Shown piece after piece: positions 1-13,561 of a stretch of DNA of 64,000 bases. Under the pieces are notes generated by a model. The model ran no database searches and was not told where the DNA came from. It worked only from the letters and a program-made list of their open reading frames with translations. This DNA comes from Phymorhynchus buccinoides (taxonomy: Eukaryota > Mollusca > Gastropoda > Neogastropoda > Raphitomidae), in the NCBI GenBank assembly GCA_017654935.2, contig CM065695.1, positions 38,130,169 through 38,194,168 on the forward strand. Reading direction: 5' to 3'. Each line of letters starts with the position of its first letter. The stretch's first letter is position 1. Made by a program: the position numbers and the translations under genes.

Positions 1-33
<33 letters not shown>

Positions 34-3000
34 GCTTTCCCCTTCTCTCTCTCCTGTCTGGGCGTGTGGCATGTGTCTGTCTGTCTGTCTCAGACTCTCT
101 GTCTCATGACGCTTTCTTTGTCTTGTCTGTTTCTCTGTCTGAATGCCCCTGTCTCTCTCTCTCTTTTCCTTCTGTGTCTCTTCCCTTTTCTGCTTCTCCA
201 ATGCATCTCTTTATTTACTTGATCAAAATCATTGACATTGGATTTTGATGGTAATATGTTTTTTATCTTTCAGAACCTCGGTTGGGCATGGAGAGTAATG
301 ATGCCTATTGTTGTTATTATTGCGTTACTGTTGCACATTGTGATTGTTATTTTGTGTGTAGTTTACAAGCCGTGCATGCCCATGCACACTGAAAGGTTGT
401 GTGCCTTGAAGTGTTTGCACAACCTCCTGTGTTTTGTGTTCAAAGACTTTATCCAATGTTTTGTGTTAAAAGGATTTTCTCCAACGTGTTAAGTGTTCTT
501 GAAAGCTTTTGACAGGCGTGGCTGTATGATTTGCATGAAATTTTTTAATTTCCCAAACCCCTCCCTAATTAACTAACTGCATGCACTTGACACTAACACT
601 AACACTAACTGATCATGCATGATTCTGCTTCTTTATTTGGGTTGTGAAAGGAAAATTGTCGTCAATGAGAATCTTAGGGTTCCGTGTCTTCTTTTGTTTT
701 TAAATAGGAGTTGTACAGATTTTTTTGGTAGATTGCAGGTTCAAGGTTTGTTGAAATGCTGTGTGTGTGTGTGCGCGCATACGTGCGTGTATGTGTGAGT
801 GAGTGAGTGTTCGTGTGTGTGTTTTCAGTTATATCAAAATATGTTAATTCCAGAAATGTTTATTGAATCTGAATGTGATAGAGATGGGATGAAGAAGACT
901 ATAGACTGTAGCAGACCAGTTTCAAAATGGGAAGCATTTTCCAAGAAAACTAAAATTGTTTGCTGAAGAACGACTGTAAGGAAAACTGTCTAACATTATT
1001 CATGTAACCCCTTCAAGACACTGCTGCTAGAGGCTAGCATCATTCCTGGCTTAGGGCTGCCCAGAACAATTTTAAAGGAACAAATAACGGAACTAAATTC
1101 TCCTCTGTCTGTGATTCAGCTTTGGACAGCATTGCTGGTTCATTCAATTTTAGCTATCACTTCGAAATCATGGTTACTTGCTCTAAAATTGAAATTATTC
1201 AGCTCCTTATCACTAGAACTGTTAATGAAAACTTATTGAAGCACTTTTTGGTCATATGCTGATGATTTTTTTTTTTTTTTTAATTATTTTTTTTAATACA
1301 TTTTGAACGTTGAAATGTGAAATAAAAGTGCCAAACTTTGTGGAAACGAAGACCAGGAGAGAACTGAAAGGAAATACGCCGTAGATTTAATTGAAAAACT
1401 GTGATATGGATTGAGAAAATGTAGATTCAGACAAATTATCGAACGGACCATTTTTATTACAAATATACTCCGAAATCAGCGCGGACTGACAATCTGCTAT
1501 TACGTGTATACTCAGATTTCGACCAGGAACAATTTTATATAAAACGTTTTGCATTTAAATTTGATTAAATTGAGTTTAGTACTTTTGTCATTAGGGGAAC
1601 TTTTACACTGACTGTGGTTGTGTTGTTGTTGCTGATATCGCTGTTGTTTGTCATGGAATCTGTTACTGTTGAGAACTGGTTTTATTTCGTTTTCTTGCAC
1701 TTAGCTTCTTTCTGCTCCGGATCCCTTTCGAAACACAAGTCACAGACATCGCTGATGGCAAATCGGGCAGTTATCATTCAAGAATCAACAACAGAGAATA
1801 CTATTAATCACTTACAATTTGACCTACCCCTTTAAAAAGGGAGGAAAGAAAGAAAGAATGGTGACGCCTTGGGGCATAGTGTGGAATAAGCAAGGAGGTG
1901 AACGCCCAAGTTCATGTGCTGAAAATGACGAGCTGGTTTAACCTACAAACTTCTTCTTCGATCGCTCAGACACTTTCCTGTCAATTGTGAGTGCAGACGC
2001 GTCATGCTGCCGTTATGCGCCTAAGTAAGAAACAATTAGGCCCGGTATGTCCGACTTCGGCTAGAGAATGGACGGAGAATGGACCGGAAAGGCAGAAAGA
2101 TAGTAGATGACAGCCAGCAAAGAGAATAGGCAGAGTCAAAGAGAGTGACAGATTAGAGGAAGTTACAAGCACAGAACTCCCAGAAGGTGGGGGAACTATT
2201 TATACAAAAGATCTCCCGGTATCCCCACTTGGTACCTACAAACAATTGTTTTAGTCTTTGCATTGAAGCAGTCCCTGTATGAGCTTTTGTTTTCTGTAAT
2301 GAAGCAAGTATTCAGAAGAGATAACCAGGCCTTCTTTTTCCGTCTGTTTCACAAGCACTCTATTTTCTATCCTCATCAGTACCTCACTGTATGAATTGTC
2401 CGCTAAGAGCAGAGTATCTTCTTGTTTTTAGTATGCTTGATCGGTGTTTCTTTCTTTCCTGTGTGGAATCGTTCTCTTTTATAAGATTTCTTCTGATGTA
2501 CATGCAGTACCGTTGCTTATTTTACTCAGGTTTTCAAAATTGCCAAATTATCTAGATTTTAGCTTTGATAATGGACACATTTTATTTCTGTTACTTCTGT
2601 GAAGAAGGAAAAATGAGCTGAACTATGGTTTTCAGTGAGGAAGCTTTGCTTAAATTATATCCTTATTTTTTATCTTGGTGTGTCTGTGTGTGCGAATGTC
2701 AAGTCAAGTCAAAGTCAAAAATACTTTATTACCTCGTTAGGAGAAATTGCAGTGTGGTCTCGTACAAGCACATTACAAACAAGAAAACACATTTGCATGC
2801 ATTAAAAATGGAAGTAAAACTAAGGAAAAATGGACAACAAATCATGCTTCGCAAGAAGTTGGACCTATTTAGAGTCGATACAAACGACTGCCAAAACATT
2901 AAGAACTGCCCTCTTTCCCACCATTTCTATCCTCGCACTCATTTACATGGAATGCAAATCATGCGACACAAAAATCAAAGTATACAATGGAAACTTGTAA

Positions 3001-4194
3001 CAAGGCATAGCTAATACTATCAGAGATACTTCACATACCCTTCAGTCAATTGTAACAAGGCATAGCTAGTACTATCCAAGATACTTCACATACCCTTCAG
3101 TCAATTGCAATCTACACTTCCCTAGCTACATCTATCCACACCCAAGAGTCAGGGTGACAAGCTCTTGGTTTACTTGACTGCATATAGTTCTCCCCTCTCC
3201 CAGCATCCCATAAATCTCCTTACCCCTAGGCCTAGCTTCCACATGTTTTCCCTTCCAGTTCCCAACATTTCATGCGCCTCCCTCCACTCTCTCTGTCTCT
3301 CTCTCTCACGCACACACATACAGACAGACACACACGCACGCACACGTACATGTGCACACATGCACACACACACGCGCGCGCGCGCGTGCACACACACACA
3401 CACGCACACACACGCACACACAAACAAACGCACACACACTACTGTGCAGGTTTTTGACATGACCAGATAGGCCAACTAGGCCTAAGCTAATGTATAACTT
3501 CTCATTATTTGGTCTTATTATTTGTAGACACGCGAGCATGTGTGTGTGTGCTTACGTGTGTGAATGTGTGTGCGTGTGTGTGTGTTAATTACTTATTGAT
3601 AACATGATGAATATGTTGGAAGGGAGTTTTACACTGGATGAATTTGCAAAAAACATCTGTACAGTATTATCCACTGGATTTTAACAGAGCAATAACCTTG
3701 ACTAACTAAGCTGATATTTTGAAGCCTCATGCTTTGGATTCATTTAGGGGTATCAAGAATTTTAAAAATGTATCGACATTTTACTCACAAACTGATCTGA
3801 ATCCACATGTCAAATAATCACTCGGATTGACACAGTTTTCGATATTAAAAATATTGTTATCATTCTTATGTCATGTCATTGTCCAGATCATTTTATATAA
3901 AAACATTTTAAAGCAATACTAATTTTACCAATGAAGCAATGCTAGAGTTGCTTAGAAAGCAATGTTTGTTTTGCTTGTATTGCTATATAACTTTACTATG
4001 TGCTTTTAATCAGGAAAACCTATAAGTATATAACAAAACTTTGCTGTAATTTTTATCGTTAGTTATCTTTTAGTGTTGTCATGATACACAAAGATGGAGG
4101 GTGTTTCTAGTTTGAACTGAGGAAGTGTACTGTCCGTGCTTTGTTGTGGGTTCTCTCTAAGAAAGGAGGTCTGAAAGTGGCTCGTTTTTCACAG
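1..4194. other. Non-coding stretch before the first visible NDRG exon
   Basis: No exon could be supported here. It is presumably NDRG intron, because the next exon starts in the middle of the hydrolase-fold domain. Contents: a (TC)n tract at the window edge, a GAA-tailed short repeat at 1951-2230, a LINE/SINE 3'-end repeat at 2695-2889, a two-copy 58-bp direct repeat at about 2995-3108 and CA/CG microsatellite at 3300-3440. I looked for the exon that should encode the N-terminal NDRG strand preceding the YPTMDQ motif and did not find it. Confidence 0.6.
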
Positions 4195-4257
4195 GTTTGT
4201 CTACCCTACCATGGACCAGATTGCCGAAGCTCTGCATCATGTGATTGATCATTATGG
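4195..4257 (+). CDS. NDRG: NDRG exon a (first in window)
   Basis: The exon is flanked by a TTTTTCACAG acceptor and a GTATGT donor. It reads FVYPTMDQIAEAL followed by HHVIDHY and ends with two bases of a Gly codon completed by the next exon. It corresponds to the conserved YPSMDQLAE block of NDRG proteins. Confidence 0.93.
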
Positions 4258-7200
4258 GTATGTGTGCATTTGAAAGAGAGAGAGAAAGAGAGAATGTGTG
4301 TGTGCGTATGTGTGCAGGTGCAAATCTCAGTTTGTGTATGTGGGGCTAACTTTTTTCCCTCCACTATGTGTTTGGCTCTGTGTGTGTGTGTGTGTATACA
4401 TTGTATGTGTGTGTGTGTGTGCAAGTGCGTGGTTGTGAATCATAAGTATGTGTATATGTGATTGACTTTTTTCCTTCCATGCTCAAGAGGGGTCAAAGGA
4501 TTATGAAATTGAAATTGACGTATGTGTTGCTTTGTATGTGTTTTTCTTACTGCGTTTATGCGTTATCAAAATTATACAAATGTCATTGCCAAAGAGGGGA
4601 CGTTTTATATGCCGCGAGGCCTAGGCTTTAAGAAGCCTGTCCCTACTACTACTACTGCTGCTACTACTACTACTACTACTACTACTATCTGTGTTTGTCT
4701 GCCTGTGTGAATCAAAAACTTGTTTCTTTCGAAGATCAACTGATTCATGGGCTCAGTAAGAAGATTAAGAAAAAAAATATACAGACTATAGGGTGATGCG
4801 TTTTTTCTCCAGGCTGAGACCTTTGTGTGTTAAGATATGACTAATAATGTAGCAAACTACTGTAGCAAAATCAGAAGTCTGTGTAAAACTTGGGAGATGA
4901 TGCGATAAGATACGCCTTTCTTATAGTCCGCAGAGCTGTTTACCTTTACGATTTTGCCGTAATTTTTATGAAACAAACGTCAAATTACGATAATTTTGGC
5001 GATAAAAAAACACATGAAAAAAAAAAAGAGAAAAAAAACTACAGCTGCATTGGCGAACGATGCTTTTGAATCAGTGCAGTGAAAAGTCATTCTGGTTCCC
5101 AGCATACAACACGCGTCAATTTCTTTTCATTCTGTTTCAAGATGGCATCAAAGCGACCGCGTGGTGAGAGTTCTAGGTCAAATGATCCAAAATCTGATGG
5201 AAAGACACCAAAGAAAAGGCAAATACATGGTTTAAAAAATGTTTTTAAAGGTCTCCCAGTGCACTATTGCTTGCATATAATTGTGTAATTACAAATAGTT
5301 TTGTTGTTAATCGGGTTTTGTGAAGAAAAAAAATCGGCCGCATGTTGGATTAGTTTTTTTTTTCAAAATTACTATTTTTTGTTTCAGAAATTACAAATTT
5401 GTAATTTGTAAACAGGTCTTGAGTCCGTAAAATACGTTGTACAAATCTGTTCTAATCACTGCCATATTCCAGCTGTTTTATGCTTCTCGCTGAACTTTTT
5501 CTGTGTTGAACTGTTGCTTTGAATTACAGACTAACTTGGCGATCTTCTACTACATTTTTTCCAGCTTGAAGACAATCATTGGTTTTGGAGTGGGAGCAGG
5601 AGCTAATGTTCTGGCTCGCTATGAGGTACGCCTGTTTTGTTGTTGTGGTGCTTTGGTTTCCTTTTGGGGGGATTTTTTTTCTGTTATTATTGTTGTTATG
5701 AGTGAAAATATACTTTGTTTTTTACATAATCCCTATATTAACCCTTTTGCCTCCAGCCATTTTTCAGCCAAAAATACCATTAAACTTAACTGGGTAGAGA
5801 AAATAAAATATGTGCAATATTGCGAATTCCTCTGTGAAATGTATAACATTAGGCCTATCCGTACCTCCCAAAATTAAGAAAATAGGGTCTTTCGGTAACA
5901 GGTCCTGATTTGATGCCTTTTAGTGACATGGGTCTGCCTTGGCATGAGGCTGTGTCAGACCAGTTGACATAAGCTAGAACGCCAAGGCTACATCAAAAGG
6001 TTGTTATGCTCTGAATGGTTGTGCGGGGATTGTCTTAAGCCATGACAAGCTCCCAGCATAACATCATCAGTTTAAAATCCCCCGAAGACGGAGTGTGGCT
6101 GCCCACATGGCGGGGTAATCAAAAACGGTCACACACGTAATGTTCTCATCCCTAGCTGATGCATTTGTACTGAATTGTTCAAGTGCTCTGGCTGTTGGGA
6201 TGATCCCTGGAGTCGTTAAGCCAGAGAACAACGACAGCAACAAAGTGACATGGGTGTTAACCCTTTCGCCGCCAGCCATTTTTCAGCCAAAAAATACCAT
6301 TAAACTTAACTGGGTAGAGAAAATTAAATATCTGCAATATTGCCAATTCCTCTGTGACATATATAACATTAGGCCTGTCCTTACCTCCCAAAATTAAGAA
6401 AGTAGGGTCTTTGGATAACAGGCCCTGATTCGATGCCTTTTAGTGACATGGGTGTTAAACCATTGTGGTGCTAAAATGCGACATTGGCGGTGAAAGGGTT
6501 AAACCATTGTGGTGCTAAAATGCGACATTGGCGGTGAAAGGGTTAAAAAAAAAAAAAAGCAATCTCGGGTAGTGGCATTTTAACCCTTTGTACTCTTACA
6601 GCTTGATCTAAGTAACTAGCCAGTCTGGGGGAGGGAAACCCCATATGCATGGGGTGCAACTCTTTCAGTTTCACACTGAATTCAGTGTTTTTTAGTTTTA
6701 CCATAAACTGAACTTCAGCTTTTACCCTTTAACTCCCGATCACTCGAACCAAGAATCGATGCTATTGCCCAAGTCAAGGGGAGTAACTCTGAACGTCACG
6801 CCAAATCTTTTATTTAAAAAAATCACCCAGAATAAAGTCTAACTCACCTTTAATTTCTGAAAGAAGCATATTGAATAGCAATGATGATATTTTCATTCGA
6901 AAGCAAACACAATGTCACACAACAAACCATGAATTAGAAGAACAAATCCGTAATGGCACTCCGAACATCGAATCGGGTCATTACTGCTCACGTCATGTGG
7001 AAAAAAAAATTGGGGGCGAAACTTTGAAAAATCCGTTCAAAAAGACTAGTGGGTGCTTTCCCTTGCTGTAAAAGACAAAAACGGAACAGGGAGAGTCAGG
7101 AACAGGAAAACCTAACTTAGTATATTGCATTGTGGGTAGGGTGAAAGTACTAGACCTGGCGTTCAGCGGGCGCAATCGGCGTTAACGGGAACCAGGGAAG

Positions 7201-7763
7201 GACAAAATTTGGTCGTATTTTTCTCAAGCAGGAGGGAGAGGGTTAAAAAAAAATTATCGAAAGAAAAAAATCAACCACAAGCGATTTGGGGCGTTTTTAA
7301 CTTGGTTGTTAACTTGTTGGCACATGCTTATTATAGGCTTATGTTGAAGGTTTTGACTTATTGTGGTTTGTTGCGGTTTTCAGTTGTCGCACCACGACCG
7401 GGTGGACTCGCTGGTGCTGGTCAACCCCTGTGCCTCCCAGGCCGGCTGGATCGAGTGGGGCTACCAGAAGGTACGGCTTGACCGCTTTCTTCATAACTGC
7501 TGTCGCTTCCTCATCATGTGTATTGGGTTGATTGAGTATTGGGTATTAGGTACTTTATAGTCACAGAGGCGTCTCTGTGAAATTCGAGTTGCTCTCACAT
7601 GGAGAGCGCGTCGCAGCCAGAGGCACGCCACCCAATTATTATTTTTTTGGCATGCAATTTTTGTGTGACTGATGAGGAAGGAAAGGGGGGGTGGGGTAAA
7701 TTTTGACCAAATGACAACTTTTTCGTTGCCACTGGGTTTAGCGTGTGCTAAGTGCATGGGCAC

Positions 7764-7794
<31 letters not shown>

Positions 7795-9181
7795 CGAAAG
7801 AGTAGTGAGTAATCGAGCATGTCAGCAAAACTCCAGTTTTTAACTAAGACGTGTGTGTGTGACACGCTATGCACAGCCTTATCCCATCCCGTACCTTCAA
7901 GAATGAAAGGCTGTTTGCATCGTGTGCGTGCGTGTGTGTGTGGTTTTTTAAGTCAAGTCAAGTCAAGGCCTTGACAGACCCACAGAAAGGTAGAGGGCAA
8001 CTTTTATAAAGTACCGTATTTTACGAACTGTAAAATAAAAAAAGTCATGTTCACATACTACTGATGCAGCAGAAAGTGAGTGGGAGTGTGAGTGGTAAAA
8101 TCTGGAGTTCAACTCTGTGTCTTTATGCTGGTTTAACCCTTTCGCCGCCAGCCATTTTTCAGACAAAATATTCCATTAAATTTACCTGGGTAGAGAAAAG
8201 TCTTATCTACAATATTCAGAATTTCTCTGTGACATGTATAACATCAGGCTTATCCTTACTTCACCCCCCAAAAAATAGGGTCTTCAGATAACAGACCCTG
8301 ATTTGATGCCTTTTAGTGACATGGGTGTTAAAACCATTGTGGTGCATAAATGCGACATTGGCGTTGAAAGGGTTAAGCCTTTTTTTTTCAGATACAGAGA
8401 AGACTAAAAATTTTAAAATTTAAAAGCACACACACAGACTGTTTGAAGAACCATGAAACAATGGAGACCGATTGCATCAAAAAGCCCAGAAAAGCATCTC
8501 TGCGTTGTGTTTTATGTTGTAAAATAACCAAGTTATTACCATATTTTACGGACTATTAGGCGATACTTTTTTCTTAGACTGAGATCCCTGCTCACAGTAG
8601 CTTTTCTCATAATGTGACTGTCATAATAAACCATAGTAATTAGGCTTAAATAGAGTAACAAAAATCTGAATTTTGCCTCTGTTAAAAGAAATTTGAAACA
8701 AATGTGCCTTATAATCAGGTGCGCCTTGTACTAGTTGTCCGTAAAATAAAGTATATATATTTTTTTAAAGTAAACATCTCCATTTGTTGTAGTTGTAGGT
8801 GCTATTTTATGCATACATGTTTGTTTTTATTTTTATGTGTGTGTTTTTCTTTAGACATTGAAAACATATGATGATGGAATGTTAATTTTTTTTGTCTTTT
8901 TTTTTCCCCTGTGCAGATGAATGCGTGGTACCTGTTCAGTGGCCAGATGACTACCTTCACTGAAGAATACCTCCTGTGGCATTGGTTTGGAAAGGTCAGA
9001 AAACAATACTTATTGCGTTACATTTTAATTCTTTGTTTTTTTAATGTTGGGAGAAGCAGAAGGTGTAGAGAGGCACAGTGGTATCGCGTTCGCTTCGTGT
9101 CAAGTAAACCCGAGTTCGAACCTGGGTACAGGGGATTTTTTCCTCTCATTCTGCACTAGGCCTTAACGGTCTGAACATGGA

Positions 9182-9215
<34 letters not shown>

Positions 9216-12200
9216 GTGCCCATGCACTTAGCATACGTTAAACCCAGTGGCAACGAAAAAGTTGTCATTTGGTCCAAATTTACCCCCCCTCCCTCATCAG
9301 TGACAAAAATCGCATGCAAAAAAAAATTGGGTGGCGCGCCTCTGGCTGCGACGCGCTCTCCAGATGGGAGCAACCCGAATTTCACAGAGACGCCTCTGTG
9401 ACTATAAAGTACCTAATACCTAATACCTAGAAGGGAAATGTTGTGTCAGAAGTTATTCATTAGGAAGGGCCATGAGCGACTCGTGCAAAGAAAGGAATTG
9501 CAGTATGTTTTCATAATCGTCCTAGCAAAAGCGAAGGTGACATTTGTTGAACAAACAACAACAAACATGTGAAAGAAAGCGGGGGGAAAACAGAAGATGG
9601 AATTCAGTTCAGCTTACCCCTTCACTGCCAAAGAAATATTGAGAAATTGTCGATTTTCTTAATCTAAAATTTAACCCTTTCACTGCCAATGTCGCATTTC
9701 TGCACCACCCTGATTTAACACCCTGTCACTAAAAGGCATGAAATTAGGATCTGTGATCCAATGACCGTAAGATGTTAATTTTGGGAGATAAGAAATGCCT
9801 TATTTTATACATGTCATAGAGAGATTCACAATATTGCAGATGCCAATTTTTCGAGAAAACGGTCTAGAGATATATGCCTTTCCTGACTTGTGTACACCAA
9901 AAACATTAATCAAGGACTGTGACATCAAAAGTCATGACATCATCAATGACACCATGCAGCCCGAAGTAGACAGGCAGTGAAGGGGCCAGAAGAAAAAACA
10001 GAAATTATCGATTTTCTTAGTATAAAATTTGAAAGAGACCTAAAAGACTCAATCTGAGAAAATGGTCTAGAGATATGTTTCCTGACTTGTCTAAACCACC
10101 AACCATCATTCCAGGGCTGTAACATCAACAGTTATTACATCATCGACTACATTACACAGCATGTAGCAGACAGAGATTTGGCAGGGAAGACCAGGCTAAA
10201 AAATATATGGGAATTTAAAAAAAAAAAATTTAATGAATATTTATTATATTTAGTGATATCTTCCATCTGAGTTCTTTTTTAAAATAAAGAAAGCGTCAGG
10301 GTTCAGAACAGAACCTGGGTTTTGTTTGTTTACTGTTTTTCTTTTTCTTGTCTCAATGTCTTTTCTGAACAAAACGAACTGATTATAATGAGAAGTGTCA
10401 GAATGAAAGGGCTTACTTTGTGTGTGTGTGTGCCCGTGTGTGTGCCTCTGTGTGTGCCTCTGTGTGTGTGTGTGCCTCTGTGTGTGTGTGCCCGTGTGTG
10501 TGTATGTTATGTGTGTTTGCGCGCATGTTTGCAGAAAACACGCTGGCAGAACCATGACCTGATCACAGTGTACCAGGAATACGTCAAGTCCATCAGTGCC
10601 CAGAACCTGGCCCTCCTGATACAGTCCTACATGAAGTAAGTGTTCTTCGAATTGCTGATGATATTATAGACAGGAATACGTCAAGTCCATCAACGCCCAG
10701 AACCTGGCCCTCCTGATACAGTCCTACATGAAGTGAGTGTTCTTTGAATTGCTGATGATATTATAGACAGGAATACGTCAAGTCCATCAACGCCCAGAAC
10801 CTGGCCCTCCTGATACAGTCCTACATGAAGTGAGTGTTCTTTGAATTGCTGATGATATTATAGACAGGAATACGTCAAGTCCATCAACGCCCAGAACCTG
10901 GCCCTCCTGATACAGTCCTACATGAAGTGAGTTCTTTGAATTGCTGATGATATTATAGACAGGAATACGTCAAGTCCATCAACGCCCAGAACCTGGCCCT
11001 CCTGATACAGTCCTACATGAAGTGAGTTCTTTGAATTGCTGATGATATTATAGACAGGAATACGTCAAGTCCATCAACGCCCAGAACCTGGCCCTCCTGA
11101 TACAGTCCTACATGAAGTCTTTGAATTGCTGATGATATTATAGACAGGAATACGTCAAGTCAACGCCCAGAACCTGGCCCTCCTGATACAGTCCTACATG
11201 AAGTGAGTTCTTTGAATTGCTGATGATATTATAGACAGGAATACGTCAAGTCCATCAACGCCCAGTGTGTTGTGTTATGATTATATGCAATGCATTCTCT
11301 AATGTATTCATTTTCATAGAGATGTATGGTGAGGATACGTGAACCAGTCTGTTAGAAATGTTTGTACGAATGGTGAGTAAAAAGCGCATTGAGTTGCTTA
11401 GCAAGATTATGCGCTATATAAGCATTATTAATTATTATTATTATTATTAAGAAAATATTTCAATTGAGCTTAGAAATTGGGAACGATCGCGTTTCAGCCT
11501 AATCAGCAACAGATGACAGTGGCCATGAGATCTCACGTGAACTAGGTTAGGACTGTTGTTGCAAAAGGCGTAAAGTATGCCTACCATTTTCTAGTAGCAA
11601 ACTAACGTGGTTTGTAAGCAAGACCTCTTGCAAGAACCTCGACAATCATGTCTGGCATTGTGTATCCCCAAACCCCCAAGAACTAAAAAGATTTTTTGAT
11701 TTTTTTTTCTATTGGGAGTCTTGTAGTAGTAGTAGTGCTATTTGTAGTACAGTGGAACCTCCCTTATAAGACCTCCCATTATAAGACTTCCTCCCACATA
11801 AGACCTACTTCTCTGGGACATTGCCCTTCTTTGTAAGTATTAAAATTACCTCCCTTATAAGACTTCGTTTTGGATGATTTTTGAAGGTCTTATAAGGGCG
11901 GTTCCACTGTAGTAGTTGATGTTGTGACAGCATTGTGATGGTGATTGTATACTGTGTTTCAGGCGCTCTGACCTGGGCATTGTGCGAGAGATGGACCCCA
12001 TGAGGAAAGTGTCTGCCCGCACCATCAGGTCAGTACATGTTGCTCTGTGTGTGTGTGTGTGTGCGTGCATGCATGTGTGTGTGTGTGTACCAGGCATGGG
12101 AATTGTCAGTCTTTTGGCTGATTTCAGCTTTTTTGATGGTTCTCTTCAGTCTTTTTTTGAAAGTTTCAGCATTTTTGATGGTGCAAGAGGACATTTATGA

Positions 12201-13530
12201 GATAATTAAAAAAAGATGCCCAATGAGTAAAACTTAAGTTATTGGTTATAAATGAATGCAAAATGAACTAAATATATCAGTCTTATCTCTAATACTGTTT
12301 TTAAGGCTTAGATAACAGAAGAAGCTTCATTTTCTGGGGGCTGTATCCCAACACATACGGTTTTCAGTTGTTTTTTATTCCTTGTTCCTATGCCTGCTTC
12401 CAGACCCCAATTTTCAGTCTTTTTTGTCTTCTCTAATTCCCATGCCTGGTGTATGCGTGAGTGTGTGTGCGTGCGTGTGTGTGTGCGCGTGCATGCGCAC
12501 GCATTCATGCAAAGTGTTGGAACTATGACTTCCATACAGCAGAAAACGTAACGGCTATTCCGTAAAACTTGGCTGGAAATGGAATGTTGCTTGCTTTCAT
12601 AAAGACAGTTCATTCACTCCCACAGCACTTTCAACAATGTCCAGCGTATGCCTGGGGTGAAACCTGACCACCGCATGTGGAGCCTTGCATTGGCCTGGCC
12701 CTGTGTGGTGACATCGGAGAGTGTCTTCTTCTTCTTCGATCGCTCAGACAGTTTCCTGTCAATTATGAGTGCAGATGCGTTATGCTGCTGTTATGCGCCT
12801 AACTAAGAAACAGTTAGGCCCAGCAAGTCCGACTTCGGCTGGAGGAAATGTTTTTGAAAGTGTTTCGTGAAAAAAGGCAGGAGAATGGACTGGTAAGGCA
12901 GAAAGATAGTAGATGACAGTAAGCAAAGGGAAAAGGCAGAGTCAAAGAGAGTGACATATTAGACGAAGTTACAAGCACAGAACTTCCAGAAGGTGAGGGA
13001 ACTATTTATACAGAAAAAACGGTATCCCCACAGGGGGTTCGGAGAGTGTGTAATGCGGTGTGTAATGTGGCGCATTGCAGGTGTCGCACTCTGATGTTGG
13101 TGGGGGATGACTCTCCTCACATTGATCAGACCGTGGACATGAATGGACGAATGCTGCCCGAAGAAACCGATTTCATGAAGGTATCCGTGGATTCTGAGTC
13201 ATCATTTAGGTTTATGTAAGAGAAAAGAAACATTGACGCCGTCAGTATTTTCTTTTCAATACTTATTAGCTAATAGCAATACAAAGCCATCAAAATAAAT
13301 GGTTTGAGAAAGAATGAAGCATTTTGGCGTAAGCTGTGACATTGAACAGTGTACTATCTTTGAAATCAGGGGGTCAGAATCTGTGCGTGAAATATGCCTT
13401 TCAACACTGAGTGGTGTAGAGTGGCACAGAGGTAAAGCGTTGGTCTTGTGTCAAGTAAGCCCGAGTTCGAACCTGGGTACAGGGGATTTTTCCTCTCACT
13501 TTGCACTAGGCCTTATGGTCTGAACATGGA

Positions 13531-13561
<31 letters not shown>

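Larger units (their letters stand above)
5738..6546 (+). mobile_element. TTAA-flanked MITE interrupted by two insertions
   Basis: The left end TTAACCCTTTTGCCTCCAGC lies at 5738 and the right end GGCGGTGAAAGGGTTAA finishes at 6546. Between them lie an AAC-tailed SINE (5934-6243) and a second copy of the same MITE (6257-6502). TTAA flanks and the CCCTTTC termini are what piggyBac-type non-autonomous elements show. Confidence 0.85.

Noticed and set aside
232..492. Possible NDRG upstream exon after TTTCAG
   Set aside because: The sequence after the acceptor (NLGWAWRVMM) does not match the expected N-terminal NDRG block.
9062..9140. tRNA gene from the A/B boxes
   Set aside because: The cloverleaf is degenerate, the acceptor stem does not pair and the segment is the head of a dispersed SINE.
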